Below, one piece after another: positions 8,843 to 17,339 of a DNA stretch of 64,000 nucleotides. The notes beneath the pieces are model-generated. The model was not told the DNA's origin and did not search any database. It worked only from the letters and a program-made list of their open reading frames with translations. Both the position numbers and the translations under genes were made by a program. Origin of the DNA: Synechococcales cyanobacterium C42_A2020_086 (lineage in GTDB: Bacteria; Cyanobacteriota; Cyanobacteriia; Elainellales; Elainellaceae); contig JACYLU010000011.1 of the NCBI GenBank assembly GCA_015272325.1, positions 124,001 through 188,000 of the forward strand, given 5' to 3'. Position 1 is the first letter of the stretch; each line of letters opens with the position of its first letter.

Positions 8843-9292
8843 ATGATTCGGTCTGTTCTTGCTCTGCTTCTGGCAGTAATTACAGTTTTTCTAGTGAGTT
8901 GTGGAAGTTCCACCCCAACTGCCCAAGGTCCTACCTACACAACAGCTCAACTCGAACAAATTCAGCGTGCTGCTGATGATGTTCAAGCCCTGCGGGACCG
9001 CCTGCTAGAGTTATCTCCCCTGATCCAACAGCGGGATTGGAACAACGTCGAATCGTTTATTCACGGTCCGTTGGGGGAACTGCGAGCTAAAATGAGTCGC
9101 CTAGCGCGGTCGTTATCGCCTGATACCCAGAAAGCGGCCCTTGCGGCGGCAAAAGATGTATTTGAGCATCTCAATTTGATCGACGAAGCGGCTCAAGCCC
9201 AGGATCCCACCAAGGCGTTCAATAACTACAACGAAGCGCTAAGAGATTTTGACGTCTTCTTTCAGTACATTCCTCAGAACACTCAAGCTTAG
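8843..9292 (+). CDS. psbQ: Photosystem II protein PsbQ (lipoprotein)
   Basis: 149 residues. The N-terminus is a lipoprotein signal with lipobox LVSC, Cys20 being the expected lipidated residue. The mature part is a four-helix-bundle type sequence (ALRDRLLELSPLIQQRDWNN, FIHGPLGELRAKM, DVFEHLNLIDEAA) characteristic of cyanobacterial PsbQ. The protein sits on the lumenal face of photosystem II and stabilises the oxygen-evolving complex. Monocistronic; the phased TTGGTCT repeats just upstream may influence its promoter. Confidence 0.9.
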   Translation: MIRSVLALLLAVITVFLVSCGSSTPTAQGPTYTTAQLEQIQRAADDVQALRDRLLELSPLIQQRDWNNVESFIHGPLGELRAKMSRLARSLSPDTQKAALAAAKDVFEHLNLIDEAAQAQDPTKAFNNYNEALRDFDVFFQYIPQNTQA

Positions 9293-9382
9293 CTAGCAGG
9301 GCGGGGTGGCTGTGCAAGCAATGCCGTCTATCCCGGCAGGCTCTGCTAAACATTCGGCATTGCAAGAGGCGAATAGTCGGCC

Positions 9383-10492
9383 ATGAAACAAGTGGCAATC
9401 GTAGGCTGTGGCATCGTGGGGGCAACCATCGCCTATGAGCTGAGTCGCATCTCTGGGCTGCAAGTGATGGTGTTTGATGTCCAGCCGCCGGCTCAAGCTG
9501 CAACCGGTGCTGCCCTGGGCGTATTGATGGGGATCATCAGCCACAAAACCAAGGGACGGGCTTGGGCGATGCGGCAGATCAGCATCCGCCGTTATGCCAC
9601 GCTGATTCCAGAACTAGAGGCGGCGACTGGCTGCACCATTCCCTATAATTCCTACGGTATTCTCAAGCTTTGCTTTGTCGATGACGATCTGGCAAGCTGG
9701 GAGCGCCTTATTACCCTCCGCCAGCAGCAGGAGTGGCAATTGCAGCTCTGGCAACGCGATCAGCTTCGGGCAATCTGTCCCCAGGTTCAGCATCCTGAAG
9801 TCATTGCTGCTGTGTACTCTCCCCAAGACGGGCAGGTGGATCCAACGGCGTTGACCTTGGCGCTGGTCCAGGCCGCTAAGCAGAACGGGGTTTATTTCCG
9901 GTTCAATGTTCAGGTCCAGGGCTGGCAATCTTGTTCCAACGGGCTGCAGCTTCACACCTCCGAGGGAGACTGGACAGCAGATTGGGTTGTGATTGCAGCC
10001 GGTTTGGGGTCAATGTCCCTCAGCCAAGGCTCCCTGCCGCCCACAGCCCATGCCCTCAAAATGCAGCCGGTTTTAGGTCAGGCAATGCGCCTTCGGCTCG
10101 ACCAACCGCTGGGCAATCCTGCCTTTCAGCCTGTGATCACCGGGCAGGACATCCACATTGTGCCGCTGCAAAACCAAAACAATGAGTACTGGATCGGAGC
10201 CACAGTAGAATTTCCCACTGCTGATCTGACAGCTTCCCCCATAGCGGCCCCTCACCGGCTAGAAGCAGTTTGGCAAGGAGCAAGAGCGCTGTGTCCGGCA
10301 CTGGGCGAGGCCACAATTTTGCACAGGTGGTCTGGGCTGCGCCCACGACCGGTTGAGCGAGCTGCTCCGATTGTGGAACCTGTAGCAGGCGATAGTCGTG
10401 TACTGCTGGCTACAGGGCATTACCGTAATGGCGTATTGCTAGCTCCGGCAACGGCTCAATGGGTGTGTGAGTGGATTCAGCAATCTCTCTAG
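9383..10492 (+). CDS. FAD-dependent amine oxidase of the DAO family (glycine oxidase/ThiO-like)
   Basis: 369 residues. The N-terminus is a Rossmann FAD-binding fold (VAIVGCGIVGATIAYELSR). The second substrate/FAD region and C-terminus include WTADWVVIAAGLGS, LRPRPVERAP-like and LLATGHYRNGVLLAPATA, typical of the D-amino acid oxidase family. The HYRNG ending is usual for glycine oxidases (ThiO), which supply dehydroglycine for thiamine synthesis. No thiG or thiS is adjacent, so the substrate is inferred only. It begins 90 bp after psbQ on the same strand. Confidence 0.75.
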   Translation: MKQVAIVGCGIVGATIAYELSRISGLQVMVFDVQPPAQAATGAALGVLMGIISHKTKGRAWAMRQISIRRYATLIPELEAATGCTIPYNSYGILKLCFVDDDLASWERLITLRQQQEWQLQLWQRDQLRAICPQVQHPEVIAAVYSPQDGQVDPTALTLALVQAAKQNGVYFRFNVQVQGWQSCSNGLQLHTSEGDWTADWVVIAAGLGSMSLSQGSLPPTAHALKMQPVLGQAMRLRLDQPLGNPAFQPVITGQDIHIVPLQNQNNEYWIGATVEFPTADLTASPIAAPHRLEAVWQGARALCPALGEATILHRWSGLRPRPVERAAPIVEPVAGDSRVLLATGHYRNGVLLAPATAQWVCEWIQQSL

Positions 10493-10557
10493 ACCACCGG
10501 ACCCGCTGGTGCGCGTCCAAATCAGCCGTGTTAGCATCCTTGAGACGACTGGCAAGT

Positions 10558-11334
10558 TCAGGGAGCTGGCTCATAGAAATCGGAGCTGGAACTGCCCGCG
10601 CCACTGCCTAATGTACGTTGACCATCGAAGGGCAAGTAGCGCTCGAAATAGTCAACTCGGGCGTCGAAACCAAAGCCGCGTAGACGGTTCGCTACCTCTA
10701 GAGCACTGGCGTAATTGGGATAGCCGCCGGCATTGATAAACGAACCTTGATTAGCGCCATCAATCACCGAATTCGGCACAATTCGCTGCACGGCTGCCAG
10801 GCGGCTCGGGCTAGCATCGGGCACAATCACCACATAGGGACCAATTACTGCCGGAGGTAGTACCGTTGAAGGTGGCTGAATGCCGGGAAGTCGCGGTTCA
10901 TTCCAGCTAATCGGCCCATCGTCGGGTACAACGGGATCAACGACGTGCCCTGAACTGACTGAACAATCGACGACACAACACCCCGAATGCAGCGCACTCA
11001 GGGTTTCTGGACCAACAATTCCATCAACGGCCAGTCCACAGGCCCTCTGAAACGCGATCACGGCGGCTTTGGTTTGAAATCCAAAAATGCCGTCGGCTGG
11101 AATTCCGAGCTGAGCCTGTACGCGAGCGACTCCCGGACCCCGCGCCCCCAACCGCATATAGTGGGCTAAGGCACTAGGAGCAATACCAAACACTAACCCT
11201 AGCACGATAGCTCCTGCACAGCCTTGACGCGCTGCTCTTGACAATTTCCCAGTCAGCTCCTTAAATGGCTGAAGTTTAGGAGGTATACCTGGGCTTTGGT
11301 CAACAATGGCAGAGTGATTTGATAGCGATTTCAT
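10558..11334 (-). CDS. Secreted peptidoglycan-binding domain protein
   Basis: 258 residues from the ATG at 11334; the longer ORF adds 24 residues. An N-terminal hydrophobic stretch (AGAIVLGLVFGIAPSALA) is a likely export signal. A PG_binding_1 domain follows (LGARGPGVARVQAQLGIPADGIFG ... FQRACGLAVDGIVGPETL, quoted in parts). The C-terminus has an SPOR-like or sugar-binding-like stretch (YPNYASALEVANRLRGFGFD). There is no catalytic domain, so it probably anchors in the wall. It ends 66 bp from the convergent oxidase gene. Confidence 0.75.
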   Translation of the reverse strand: MKSLSNHSAIVDQSPGIPPKLQPFKELTGKLSRAARQGCAGAIVLGLVFGIAPSALAHYMRLGARGPGVARVQAQLGIPADGIFGFQTKAAVIAFQRACGLAVDGIVGPETLSALHSGCCVVDCSVSSGHVVDPVVPDDGPISWNEPRLPGIQPPSTVLPPAVIGPYVVIVPDASPSRLAAVQRIVPNSVIDGANQGSFINAGGYPNYASALEVANRLRGFGFDARVDYFERYLPFDGQRTLGSGAGSSSSDFYEPAP

Positions 11335-11879
11335 GGCTTCCTCGCTCAACTTTGTTTTTGGTGGTACAAACTCAGGTAGAACAGTGGCACAGGCTCGATC
11401 CGGCAATCGGGCCTTGCCGCTTTGACTAGAGCTAGGTCACTCTTGACGTAGAAAATGTGAACTGAGGTCCCGGCAGACCCGAGTGCATGTCTAGCGCCAG
11501 AAGATGAAGCCTGATCTAACCCATTTATCAAGGCCGCTCGCTTCCTCGACGGAGGTGACGGTGCTGCGCCTAGGTATCTAGTTGGTGTCTAGTTCTAGCC
11601 CAAATTATCTTTACTTAATGATTATTCTCTCCCGAAAATCTCTATGACGCTAGGTGCTCAGCGAATTGCGGTCGTTTGCCAGTATCTGGTATCCCTAAAT
11701 CTGGCGTAGCTAAACGGGAAATTTGCGACTAGTACTACATTGGTAGCGTTATTTATTTTTTTTGCAAAAATTATTATTGGACCCCTAGATGGCTCGGTTT
11801 GCCGCATTTAGCGTCCAAATCAGCTAAATCAGCACGCTCATCCCAGTAGAGCTTGACGCAGGCGAGACCTTCAGATCCA
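11335..11879. other. Long intergenic region with AT-rich patch
   Basis: About 545 bp between two minus-strand genes. It holds short tandem repeats at 11574-11595 (GTATCTAGTTG/GTGTCTAGTTC) and 11817-11833 (AAATCAGC twice). An AT-rich patch with a run of eight T then GCAAAAA lies near 11752-11780. No coding signal was found. Confidence 0.5.
11574..11595. repeat. Imperfect 11-bp tandem duplication
   Basis: GTATCTAGTTG is followed directly by GTGTCTAGTTC, nine of eleven bases identical. Confidence 0.5.
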
Positions 11880-12275
11880 CTAGCGCTCCTCAATGGCCAG
11901 TTCCCTATAGCCGGTTACCAGATCGGGCTGGCGCTTAAAGAGAAGATGGGGCAGCACACCGATCACAATCTCAGCGGTTGTGTAAATTAGGCAGCCTTCT
12001 AGCACATGCCCACCTAGGACCTGACCTTTGGCATCGGCAATCGCCATATGGTAGTGGCAGCCGTGGATTGACATCACACCCGTCAAGGAGACAATTTCAA
12101 AGTGCCCTTGCTGCACCGTTGCGTTGGGCTGATTGGCAAACCGTAGCGCGATCTGACTCAGGCTACCAACGCAGGTTAGGACGCAGGCGGCGGTGAGCTG
12201 CTGCTGTGCCACAAACTGGTCTAGCTCTCGTTTCAGATCTTGCTGTGGCTGCAGCCGAATCGCTATGGCTTGCAT
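11880..12275 (-). CDS. PPC/DUF296 domain protein (PCC-type, putative DNA-binding)
   Basis: 131 residues from the ATG at 12275, which has a GGAAGGG-type ribosome site nine bases upstream; an ATG at 12305 is also possible. The whole protein is one PPC (DUF296) domain: AIRLQPQQDLKRELDQF, CVLTCVGSLSQIALRFAN, LTGVMSIHGCHYHMAIAD and VLGGHVLEGCLIYTTAEIVI. In plants the domain accompanies AT-hooks. The bacterial stand-alone form is a trimer of unknown role with a conserved His-rich pocket. The three His residues typical of the family are visible (HxCHYH region and GGHV). Confidence 0.82.
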   Translation of the reverse strand: MQAIAIRLQPQQDLKRELDQFVAQQQLTAACVLTCVGSLSQIALRFANQPNATVQQGHFEIVSLTGVMSIHGCHYHMAIADAKGQVLGGHVLEGCLIYTTAEIVIGVLPHLLFKRQPDLVTGYRELAIEER

Positions 12276-12320
12276 CGTTGTTGTCCCTTCCGCAATTAAA
12301 ACCATGGCATCGCCTGAATG

Positions 12321-12360
12321 AGACCAAAGTAAGTCAGACCAAGTTAGACCTAGCTAGACC
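12321..12360. repeat. Degenerate AGACC repeats, 10-bp period
   Basis: AGACC occurs at 12321, 12336, 12346 and 12356 within AGTCAGACC/AAGTTAGACC/TAGCTAGACC. The array spans the panC-cmk stop (12354) and resembles, on the other strand, the TTGGTCT units near psbQ and at 23880. Confidence 0.6.
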
Positions 12361-14000
12361 GAAGCGGGTGCTCCTTGGGCGAGCTTTTCTCGATACAGCC
12401 GAATAATCTGAGCAACAACCTCGTCAATGGTCAAATCATCGGTTTGGATCTCGATTGCATCTGCTGCCTTGCGCAATGGAGCGAAGCGCCGCGTGCTGTC
12501 TTTGAGATCGCGTTCGTAGATGGATTGCTCCAGCGCTTCCAGGGTGATCTCGGCCTGCCCTTGGTTTTGCAAATCCTGCTGTCGACGACGAGCTCGCTCC
12601 TGCACCGACGCGGTAAGATAAATTTTCAGCTCGGCATCAGGAAAAACATGGGTGCCAATATCTCGCCCGTCCATAACAATGCCGCCACGACGACCATAGG
12701 CTTGCTGCCGCTTCACTAGCTCCCGCCGCACCGCTGGCTGCGCCGCAATCGCCGAGACGTGGTCCGTCACCTCCAAACTGCGGATCGCCTGGGTTACATC
12801 TTTACCATTAATATAGACGCTCATGCGGGTCGGGTCGCCGCTGATGTCGATTTGGCATTGGCTAACCAGCTCTGCCACCCCAGCTTCATCGTCGATGGGA
12901 ATGCCCGATTGCAGGACCAGCCAAGTCACGGCGCGGTACATGGCTCCAGTATCCAGGTAGAGCAGACGCAGTTTCTGGGCCACCTGCCGCACCACCGTAG
13001 ATTTGCCCGCCCCAGCCGGACCATCAATGGCCAAAATAGGCTGGCGATGGCGCAGCACTACATTGTCGATCAAGCGTGTGGAGTGAACTCGGGCCGCCAG
13101 TGCGAGCAGTCCGGCTTCTTCAACCTGCTCTAGCGGTTCAATGGTGTCGGGATGAACTAGATCCACATACTCAAGCTCAACCGCCGGAGCCGTTTCCAGT
13201 TCTGCCTTGACAGCGCTAATCAGGTCATGCCGGGAGCGGTTGCCTTGCTGAAACACCCACTCGGCTCGCTGCAGACTGCGATACAGCACGGTTGCCTGCA
13301 ATCGCTGCTCTGGCGTTAGATATTGATTGCGAGAACTCAGAGCCAAACCGCTTGCCTCGCGCACAATCGGGCAGGCAACAATTTCTACCGGTAGATTCAA
13401 ATCGGCAACCACTCGCCGCAAAATGGCTAACTGCTGGGCATCTTTTTGCCCAAAGTAGGCTCGGTCTGGCTGCACGATGTTTAGCAGCTTGGTCACCACG
13501 GTTGCCACTCCCTGAAAGTGGCCTGACCGCGAACGTCCGCACAGTTCTTGCATCATAGCGGTGGGTGGCACAACCTGCGTTACCGAGTCGCAAGCTAGGG
13601 TTCGGGCGGTCAAAACCCGCAGATCCAAGTTTTGGTAGCTGCGATGATAAGATTTGCCATATAGTTCCTCAGCACTGGGAGCAAAAACTACGTCAACGCC
13701 AGCCGCTTGGCAGAGCTGCCGATCCTGCTCCAGCGAGCGAGGGTAGTTCTGAAAATCTTCGTTGGGACCAAATTGCAGCGGATTAACAAAGATACTGACG
13801 ACGACAAGATCGGTTTCCTGGCGGGCGCGTTCAATCAGGCTGAGATGACCGGCGTGTAGTGCTCCCATCGTTGGGACGAGAGCCACCGTTAAATCACGCG
13901 AACGACCGGGGGAACTGGCGACTGCCTCCGCAAGCTGCTGCCCCGACCGACACCGATCGAGATAACAGCGCAATCCAGCAACGGTTGTAAATTGGCGCAC
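12354..14000 (-). CDS. panC/cmk: Bifunctional pantoate--beta-alanine ligase/cytidylate kinase
   Basis: 548 residues from a GTG at 14000. Residues ~1-285 are PanC: VALVPTMGALHAGHLSLI (HIGH-like), VSIFVNPLQFGPNEDF, FGQKDAQQL and ALSSRNQYL. Residues ~320-548 are (d)CMP kinase: LAIDGPAGAGKSTVVRQVA, YLDTGAMYRAVTWL and VMDGRDIGT. The first activity makes pantothenate for coenzyme A; the second phosphorylates CMP/dCMP. The fusion is a known cyanobacterial arrangement and both active sites look intact. The gene lies 78 bp downstream of the DUF296 gene's coordinates on the same strand and starts 150 bp from the helicase stop. Confidence 0.93.
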   Translation of the reverse strand: MRQFTTVAGLRCYLDRCRSGQQLAEAVASSPGRSRDLTVALVPTMGALHAGHLSLIERARQETDLVVVSIFVNPLQFGPNEDFQNYPRSLEQDRQLCQAAGVDVVFAPSAEELYGKSYHRSYQNLDLRVLTARTLACDSVTQVVPPTAMMQELCGRSRSGHFQGVATVVTKLLNIVQPDRAYFGQKDAQQLAILRRVVADLNLPVEIVACPIVREASGLALSSRNQYLTPEQRLQATVLYRSLQRAEWVFQQGNRSRHDLISAVKAELETAPAVELEYVDLVHPDTIEPLEQVEEAGLLALAARVHSTRLIDNVVLRHRQPILAIDGPAGAGKSTVVRQVAQKLRLLYLDTGAMYRAVTWLVLQSGIPIDDEAGVAELVSQCQIDISGDPTRMSVYINGKDVTQAIRSLEVTDHVSAIAAQPAVRRELVKRQQAYGRRGGIVMDGRDIGTHVFPDAELKIYLTASVQERARRRQQDLQNQGQAEITLEALEQSIYERDLKDSTRRFAPLRKAADAIEIQTDDLTIDEVVAQIIRLYREKLAQGAPASV

Positions 14001-14149
14001 CAGACTCTCCCAAACTCTAAAATCCTCATCCTCCGCTTAGTAGTTTACAAAATTCCTGTCGGTCCCTGCCGCAGTTTGCTGAGGAATCAACCGAGACCTC
14101 ATCTCTGGCAGGTTTTCATTAAGCGTAGAACAAGTGGCAGAAATTTTCC

Positions 14150-15634
14150 CTACTCGTCCTTATCGAGCCAATGCCCTTCAGTTTCCGCTGCGCGAGCCGT
14201 TTTGCGGGTCACGTCATAGAGCCGCGGAGACCGTTGCAGCGAGTCTACAGGCTGAGCAGGCTTAGGAGGCTGCCGTCGGCGAGACACCCCTTCCTCAGTG
14301 GTTTCTTCAGCAACAACTTCATACAGGAGGGCCACTTTGGGACCCGCGCTCTCTTCGCCTTTCCGCAGCACTCGTCCTAGACGCTGAATGTATTCGCGAG
14401 CCGAACCCGTGCCCGACAGCAGAATCGCCACCCGTGCCGCCGGGACATCAACGCCTTCGTTAAGCACATGGGAAGCAACCAAGACACGGTAAACACCTTC
14501 CCGAAAACGCTGCAAAATCTCGTGGCGCTCTTTAACGGGCGTTTGGTGAGTAATTGCCGGGATCAGAAATTCCTGAGAAATGCGGTAGACGGTGGCATTG
14601 TCGTTTGTAAACACGAGTATCTGCTCGGGGTAGTGCTGAGCGAGTAGATCTGCCAGCACCCGCAATTTGCCTGCCGTCCCGAGGGCAATTGACCGTGCCT
14701 CTCGATGCGCCAGCATGGCTCGTCGTCCCGCTCTCGATTGGGCGCTAGCTTGCACAAACCGCTGCCAACCTTGCAACGTGCCCAGCCTAATGTTAGCCTG
14801 CCGCAGGAAGCAATCTCGTGTGGCGAGCAGCTCGGTATAGCGCTGCCGCTCCTGCTGCGACAGCTTCACCCGCACGGGCACAATCTCGTGGTGAGCCAAA
14901 GCCTGACCTGCCAACTCTTCGGCAGTCCGTCGATACACCACTGCTCCCAACAAAATGTCGAGATCCCCATGCCGACCGTCAGAGCGGTCTGGTGTCGCCG
15001 TTAATCCTAGGCGGTAGGGGGCAATGGCATACTCAGCAATGACGCGATTGAAATCACTCGGCAAATGGTGGCATTCATCACAGATCAGCAGGGCATAGCG
15101 GTTGCCCAGCGATTCAGCATAGATCGCCGCGCTATCGTAAGTTGCTACCAGAATCGGCGTCCGATCCCGCGAACCACCGCCCAACAGCCCAACCTCGGCG
15201 TCGGGAAAGGCAGCTAGCAGATGGGCATACCATTGGTGCATCAAATCTAGAGTAGGAACTGTAATGAGCGTGCTGCAGCAGGCAGCCTGCATTGCCATTT
15301 GTGCTAGATAGGTTTTGCCGGCTGCCGTTGGCAACACCACAACTCCTCGCTGACCTGCCGTTTGCCACGCGGTGAGCGCCTCCTGCTGATGTGGATAGGG
15401 CTGACGCTCCAGCACAGCCTGCAAATCAATGGGTGCAAATTCAGAAGCGTTGTCCTTGAACTGGGTTCCCTCATGGCGTAATGCTTCCAGCAGAGAGCGA
15501 TACTGCATTGCCGGAATCCGAAATCGCTCGACTCGGTCATCCCAGGTTGCATAATCCACCCAGGCTTTGCCGCGGGGTGGCGGATGGAGGATCAGCGTGC
15601 CGCGATCGAATTTGAGGGTAGGAGTGCGACCCAT
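14150..15634 (-). CDS. SF2 DEAD/DEAH-box helicase, XPB/ERCC3-like
   Basis: 494 residues. Helicase motifs in order: Q-like PHQQEALTAW, motif I LPTAAGKTYLAQMA, Ia TVPTLDLMHQW, II DECHHLPS, III LGLTATPDRSDGR, IV ILVFTNDNATVY, V HVLNEGVDVPAARVAILLSG, VI YIQRLGRVLRKG. An N-terminal region (TLILHPPPRGKAWVDYATWD) precedes the core, as in bacterial XPB-like proteins. It probably unwinds DNA in repair or transcription-coupled processes. No Bax1-like nuclease gene is adjacent, although that partner is common in archaea. Confidence 0.88.
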   Translation of the reverse strand: MGRTPTLKFDRGTLILHPPPRGKAWVDYATWDDRVERFRIPAMQYRSLLEALRHEGTQFKDNASEFAPIDLQAVLERQPYPHQQEALTAWQTAGQRGVVVLPTAAGKTYLAQMAMQAACCSTLITVPTLDLMHQWYAHLLAAFPDAEVGLLGGGSRDRTPILVATYDSAAIYAESLGNRYALLICDECHHLPSDFNRVIAEYAIAPYRLGLTATPDRSDGRHGDLDILLGAVVYRRTAEELAGQALAHHEIVPVRVKLSQQERQRYTELLATRDCFLRQANIRLGTLQGWQRFVQASAQSRAGRRAMLAHREARSIALGTAGKLRVLADLLAQHYPEQILVFTNDNATVYRISQEFLIPAITHQTPVKERHEILQRFREGVYRVLVASHVLNEGVDVPAARVAILLSGTGSAREYIQRLGRVLRKGEESAGPKVALLYEVVAEETTEEGVSRRRQPPKPAQPVDSLQRSPRLYDVTRKTARAAETEGHWLDKDE

Positions 15635-15958
15635 GCCTTACCAGAGGAGAATGTCTTCTAGTGTCTTCTCAATTCTTTTCCAATTTCCAATTTAAGGATA
15701 CTCGGATGTCATTCTGCTCCAACGCCACGAACCACGACAAAATGGTCAGGAAAAAATGGTCAGGAACCTGATTTAGGCTCGAGTTTAGCGGTTGCCCCCT
15801 GCCTAGTCGTAAAAGCGCTCATCGCAACTACAGAATTGGTTTGTAGGTATCATAATTTCGCACTAGATCCTCTAAACCCGAGCCTGGCGATGGAGCAATG
15901 GTAACAATAACGACAATTCCCTCATTTAGATTCTTCTGTAATGCTCGTAGAGGCGTGA
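15635..15958. other. Divergent intergenic region
   Basis: 324 bp between the helicase start and a plus-strand membrane protein. It contains an exact 14-bp duplication (15739-15766). A minus-strand frame ending at 15828 has some protein-like character (EGIVVIVTIAPSPGSGLEDL) but overlaps the neighbouring gene, and no family is recognised. Confidence 0.5.
15739..15766. repeat. 14-bp tandem duplication
   Basis: AAAATGGTCAGGAA occurs twice exactly, head to tail. Confidence 0.9.
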
Positions 15959-16378
15959 GTGAAGGCCGGAATGATGCTGCGCACCCGATCTGAAGCCACG
16001 GAGAACCCACCAACGCGAGTTGGGGAAGTCGCTGAGTTGAATAGACGACTGGGCATTTTGGATCACAAATGCTCGGCGCTGCTGGAGTTGTCTTCGGTGG
16101 TGCTTGCCCTCAATATTATTCCTGCCGTCAGTGGTAACTTGACGCAGGTGGGCAGCTTGCTCAGCGCTGTGATTTCAGTCGCGTTCTTGATCAGTAGTCT
16201 GCTCTCGTTATTTGTGCTCTGGCTGGATTGGCAGCCCACAGAAGAAACCCTGCGCTTTAGAACACGCATCTACCGTATCTGCATTTTCCTGACGGCCATT
16301 GGTTTAACGGCAATCGCCGCACTCATGCTCACTTCGCTGCGGCTAGTTGAGCTATTTCTCACCACTGCACTGCATTGA
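15959..16378 (+). CDS. Small membrane protein with three predicted helices (unassigned; SLATT/DUF5706-like layout)
   Basis: 139 residues from a GTG at 15959; ATGs at 15971 and 15974 are equally possible. A short charged N-terminus leads to [20 protein letters not shown] and then three hydrophobic helices ([51 protein letters not shown]). The DHK-x-SALLELS entry into the first helix recalls small membrane effectors of the SLATT/PycTM kind, but I cannot confirm that, and no nucleotide cyclase gene is nearby. Its 3' end overlaps the convergent next gene by 20 bp. Confidence 0.6.
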   Translation: MKAGMMLRTRSEATENPPTRVGEVAELNRRLGILDHKCSALLELSSVVLALNIIPAVSGNLTQVGSLLSAVISVAFLISSLLSLFVLWLDWQPTEETLRFRTRIYRICIFLTAIGLTAIAALMLTSLRLVELFLTTALH

Positions 16379-17066
16379 AGATGAGCATCATGGCACCCAA
16401 CGCCACCCCAATCATGACTGTGCCGATTAAATCAGTCTGCAGTGAACGGGCACGATAGGCGGGTCGCAGCCAGAACTGCAACAAGCGCGTCACAACGGGC
16501 ATGACTAACCAGGTCAAAATAGACGACGTGATTAAGTTATTCACCAGCATCGCGCTGCCCGGTGGCCAGGACTGCATCAACCCCAATGCCGCAAACAGAA
16601 TTCCTTGGATCATCACCGTGGGATACAGCCCTAGAACCACCGACAACACTTGTTTCCATGCCGGCGGGCCCAAGGTTGCCTGTTCTGAACCCAACTCTTG
16701 CGAAAACCAGCCCTCCAGCCCAGTCGTGAAGGACTTGAACTTGTAGGCTCGAAAAATCTTTTGCCCTGTCACCATCAGAGCGTCACGCTCAGGAGACATC
16801 AACCACTGATTCAGACGCTCGGGGGTATCAAAGTGCAGGATTGAATACCATTTGACCACATCGTCAGCGCAAGCCAGAGGGGGACCCAAATCGGCCCGTA
16901 CAAAGCCAGTAAAGCGCCGAGCAGTGTGAACCAGCCCTGCATGCCAACGCCGAAACGCCAGACCTTTGCCCTTCGGCACAATATGTTCAACCACCACGCT
17001 GCTATAAAAAAGTTGCTCGGGTTGGGAATGGTCCATGCTGACATGTCGGGAAACAAGGTCAATCAT
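16359..17066 (-). CDS. ABM-superfamily (antibiotic biosynthesis monooxygenase-like) protein with membrane tail
   Basis: 235 residues from the ATG at 17066 (a second ATG at 17036 removes ten). The first half is a dimeric ferredoxin-like ABM fold: [21 protein letters not shown], then [22 protein letters not shown]. The second half has three to four hydrophobic helices ([53 protein letters not shown]). This matches membrane-attached ABM proteins of the COG3224 type, whose substrate is unknown; they may handle quinones or reactive compounds. It overlaps the convergent membrane protein gene by 20 bp. Confidence 0.72.
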   Translation of the reverse strand: MIDLVSRHVSMDHSQPEQLFYSSVVVEHIVPKGKGLAFRRWHAGLVHTARRFTGFVRADLGPPLACADDVVKWYSILHFDTPERLNQWLMSPERDALMVTGQKIFRAYKFKSFTTGLEGWFSQELGSEQATLGPPAWKQVLSVVLGLYPTVMIQGILFAALGLMQSWPPGSAMLVNNLITSSILTWLVMPVVTRLLQFWLRPAYRARSLQTDLIGTVMIGVALGAMMLIFNAVQW

Positions 17067-17309
17067 TCAGGGTCGCGGTTCGGGTGTCAAGCCCTTTAAG
17101 TCAAGAATTCTAGACGTCTCCAGACGTCCGCTAATCCATGTCAGCAAATCATCACCGCTATGCCGATCCACCGCTAACTCGCTGATGCATCATCTGATAG
17201 CCAATGGGCAATCCCTTGGATGCAGCCAGCTTTGATGAGGACCTTCTGGAGCAGGAATGATCAAATGATCAGGAATCTTGCTGACCACAGAGCGAAAAGC
17301 GCTAGGCCA

Positions 17310-17339
17310 ATGAACACCTAAAAGATGAACACCTAAGAG
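17310..17339. repeat. 15-bp tandem duplication at the fkbM-type gene stop
   Basis: ATGAACACCTAAAAG is followed by ATGAACACCTAAGAG, 14 of 15 bases identical. The stop of the methyltransferase gene (complement of 17333-17335) lies in the second copy. Confidence 0.85.

Noticed and set aside
15828-16013. 61-codon minus-strand ORF with a protein-like C-terminus
   Set aside because: Half of it overlaps the membrane protein gene antisense, and no family is recognised. Not called as a gene, though a remnant is possible.
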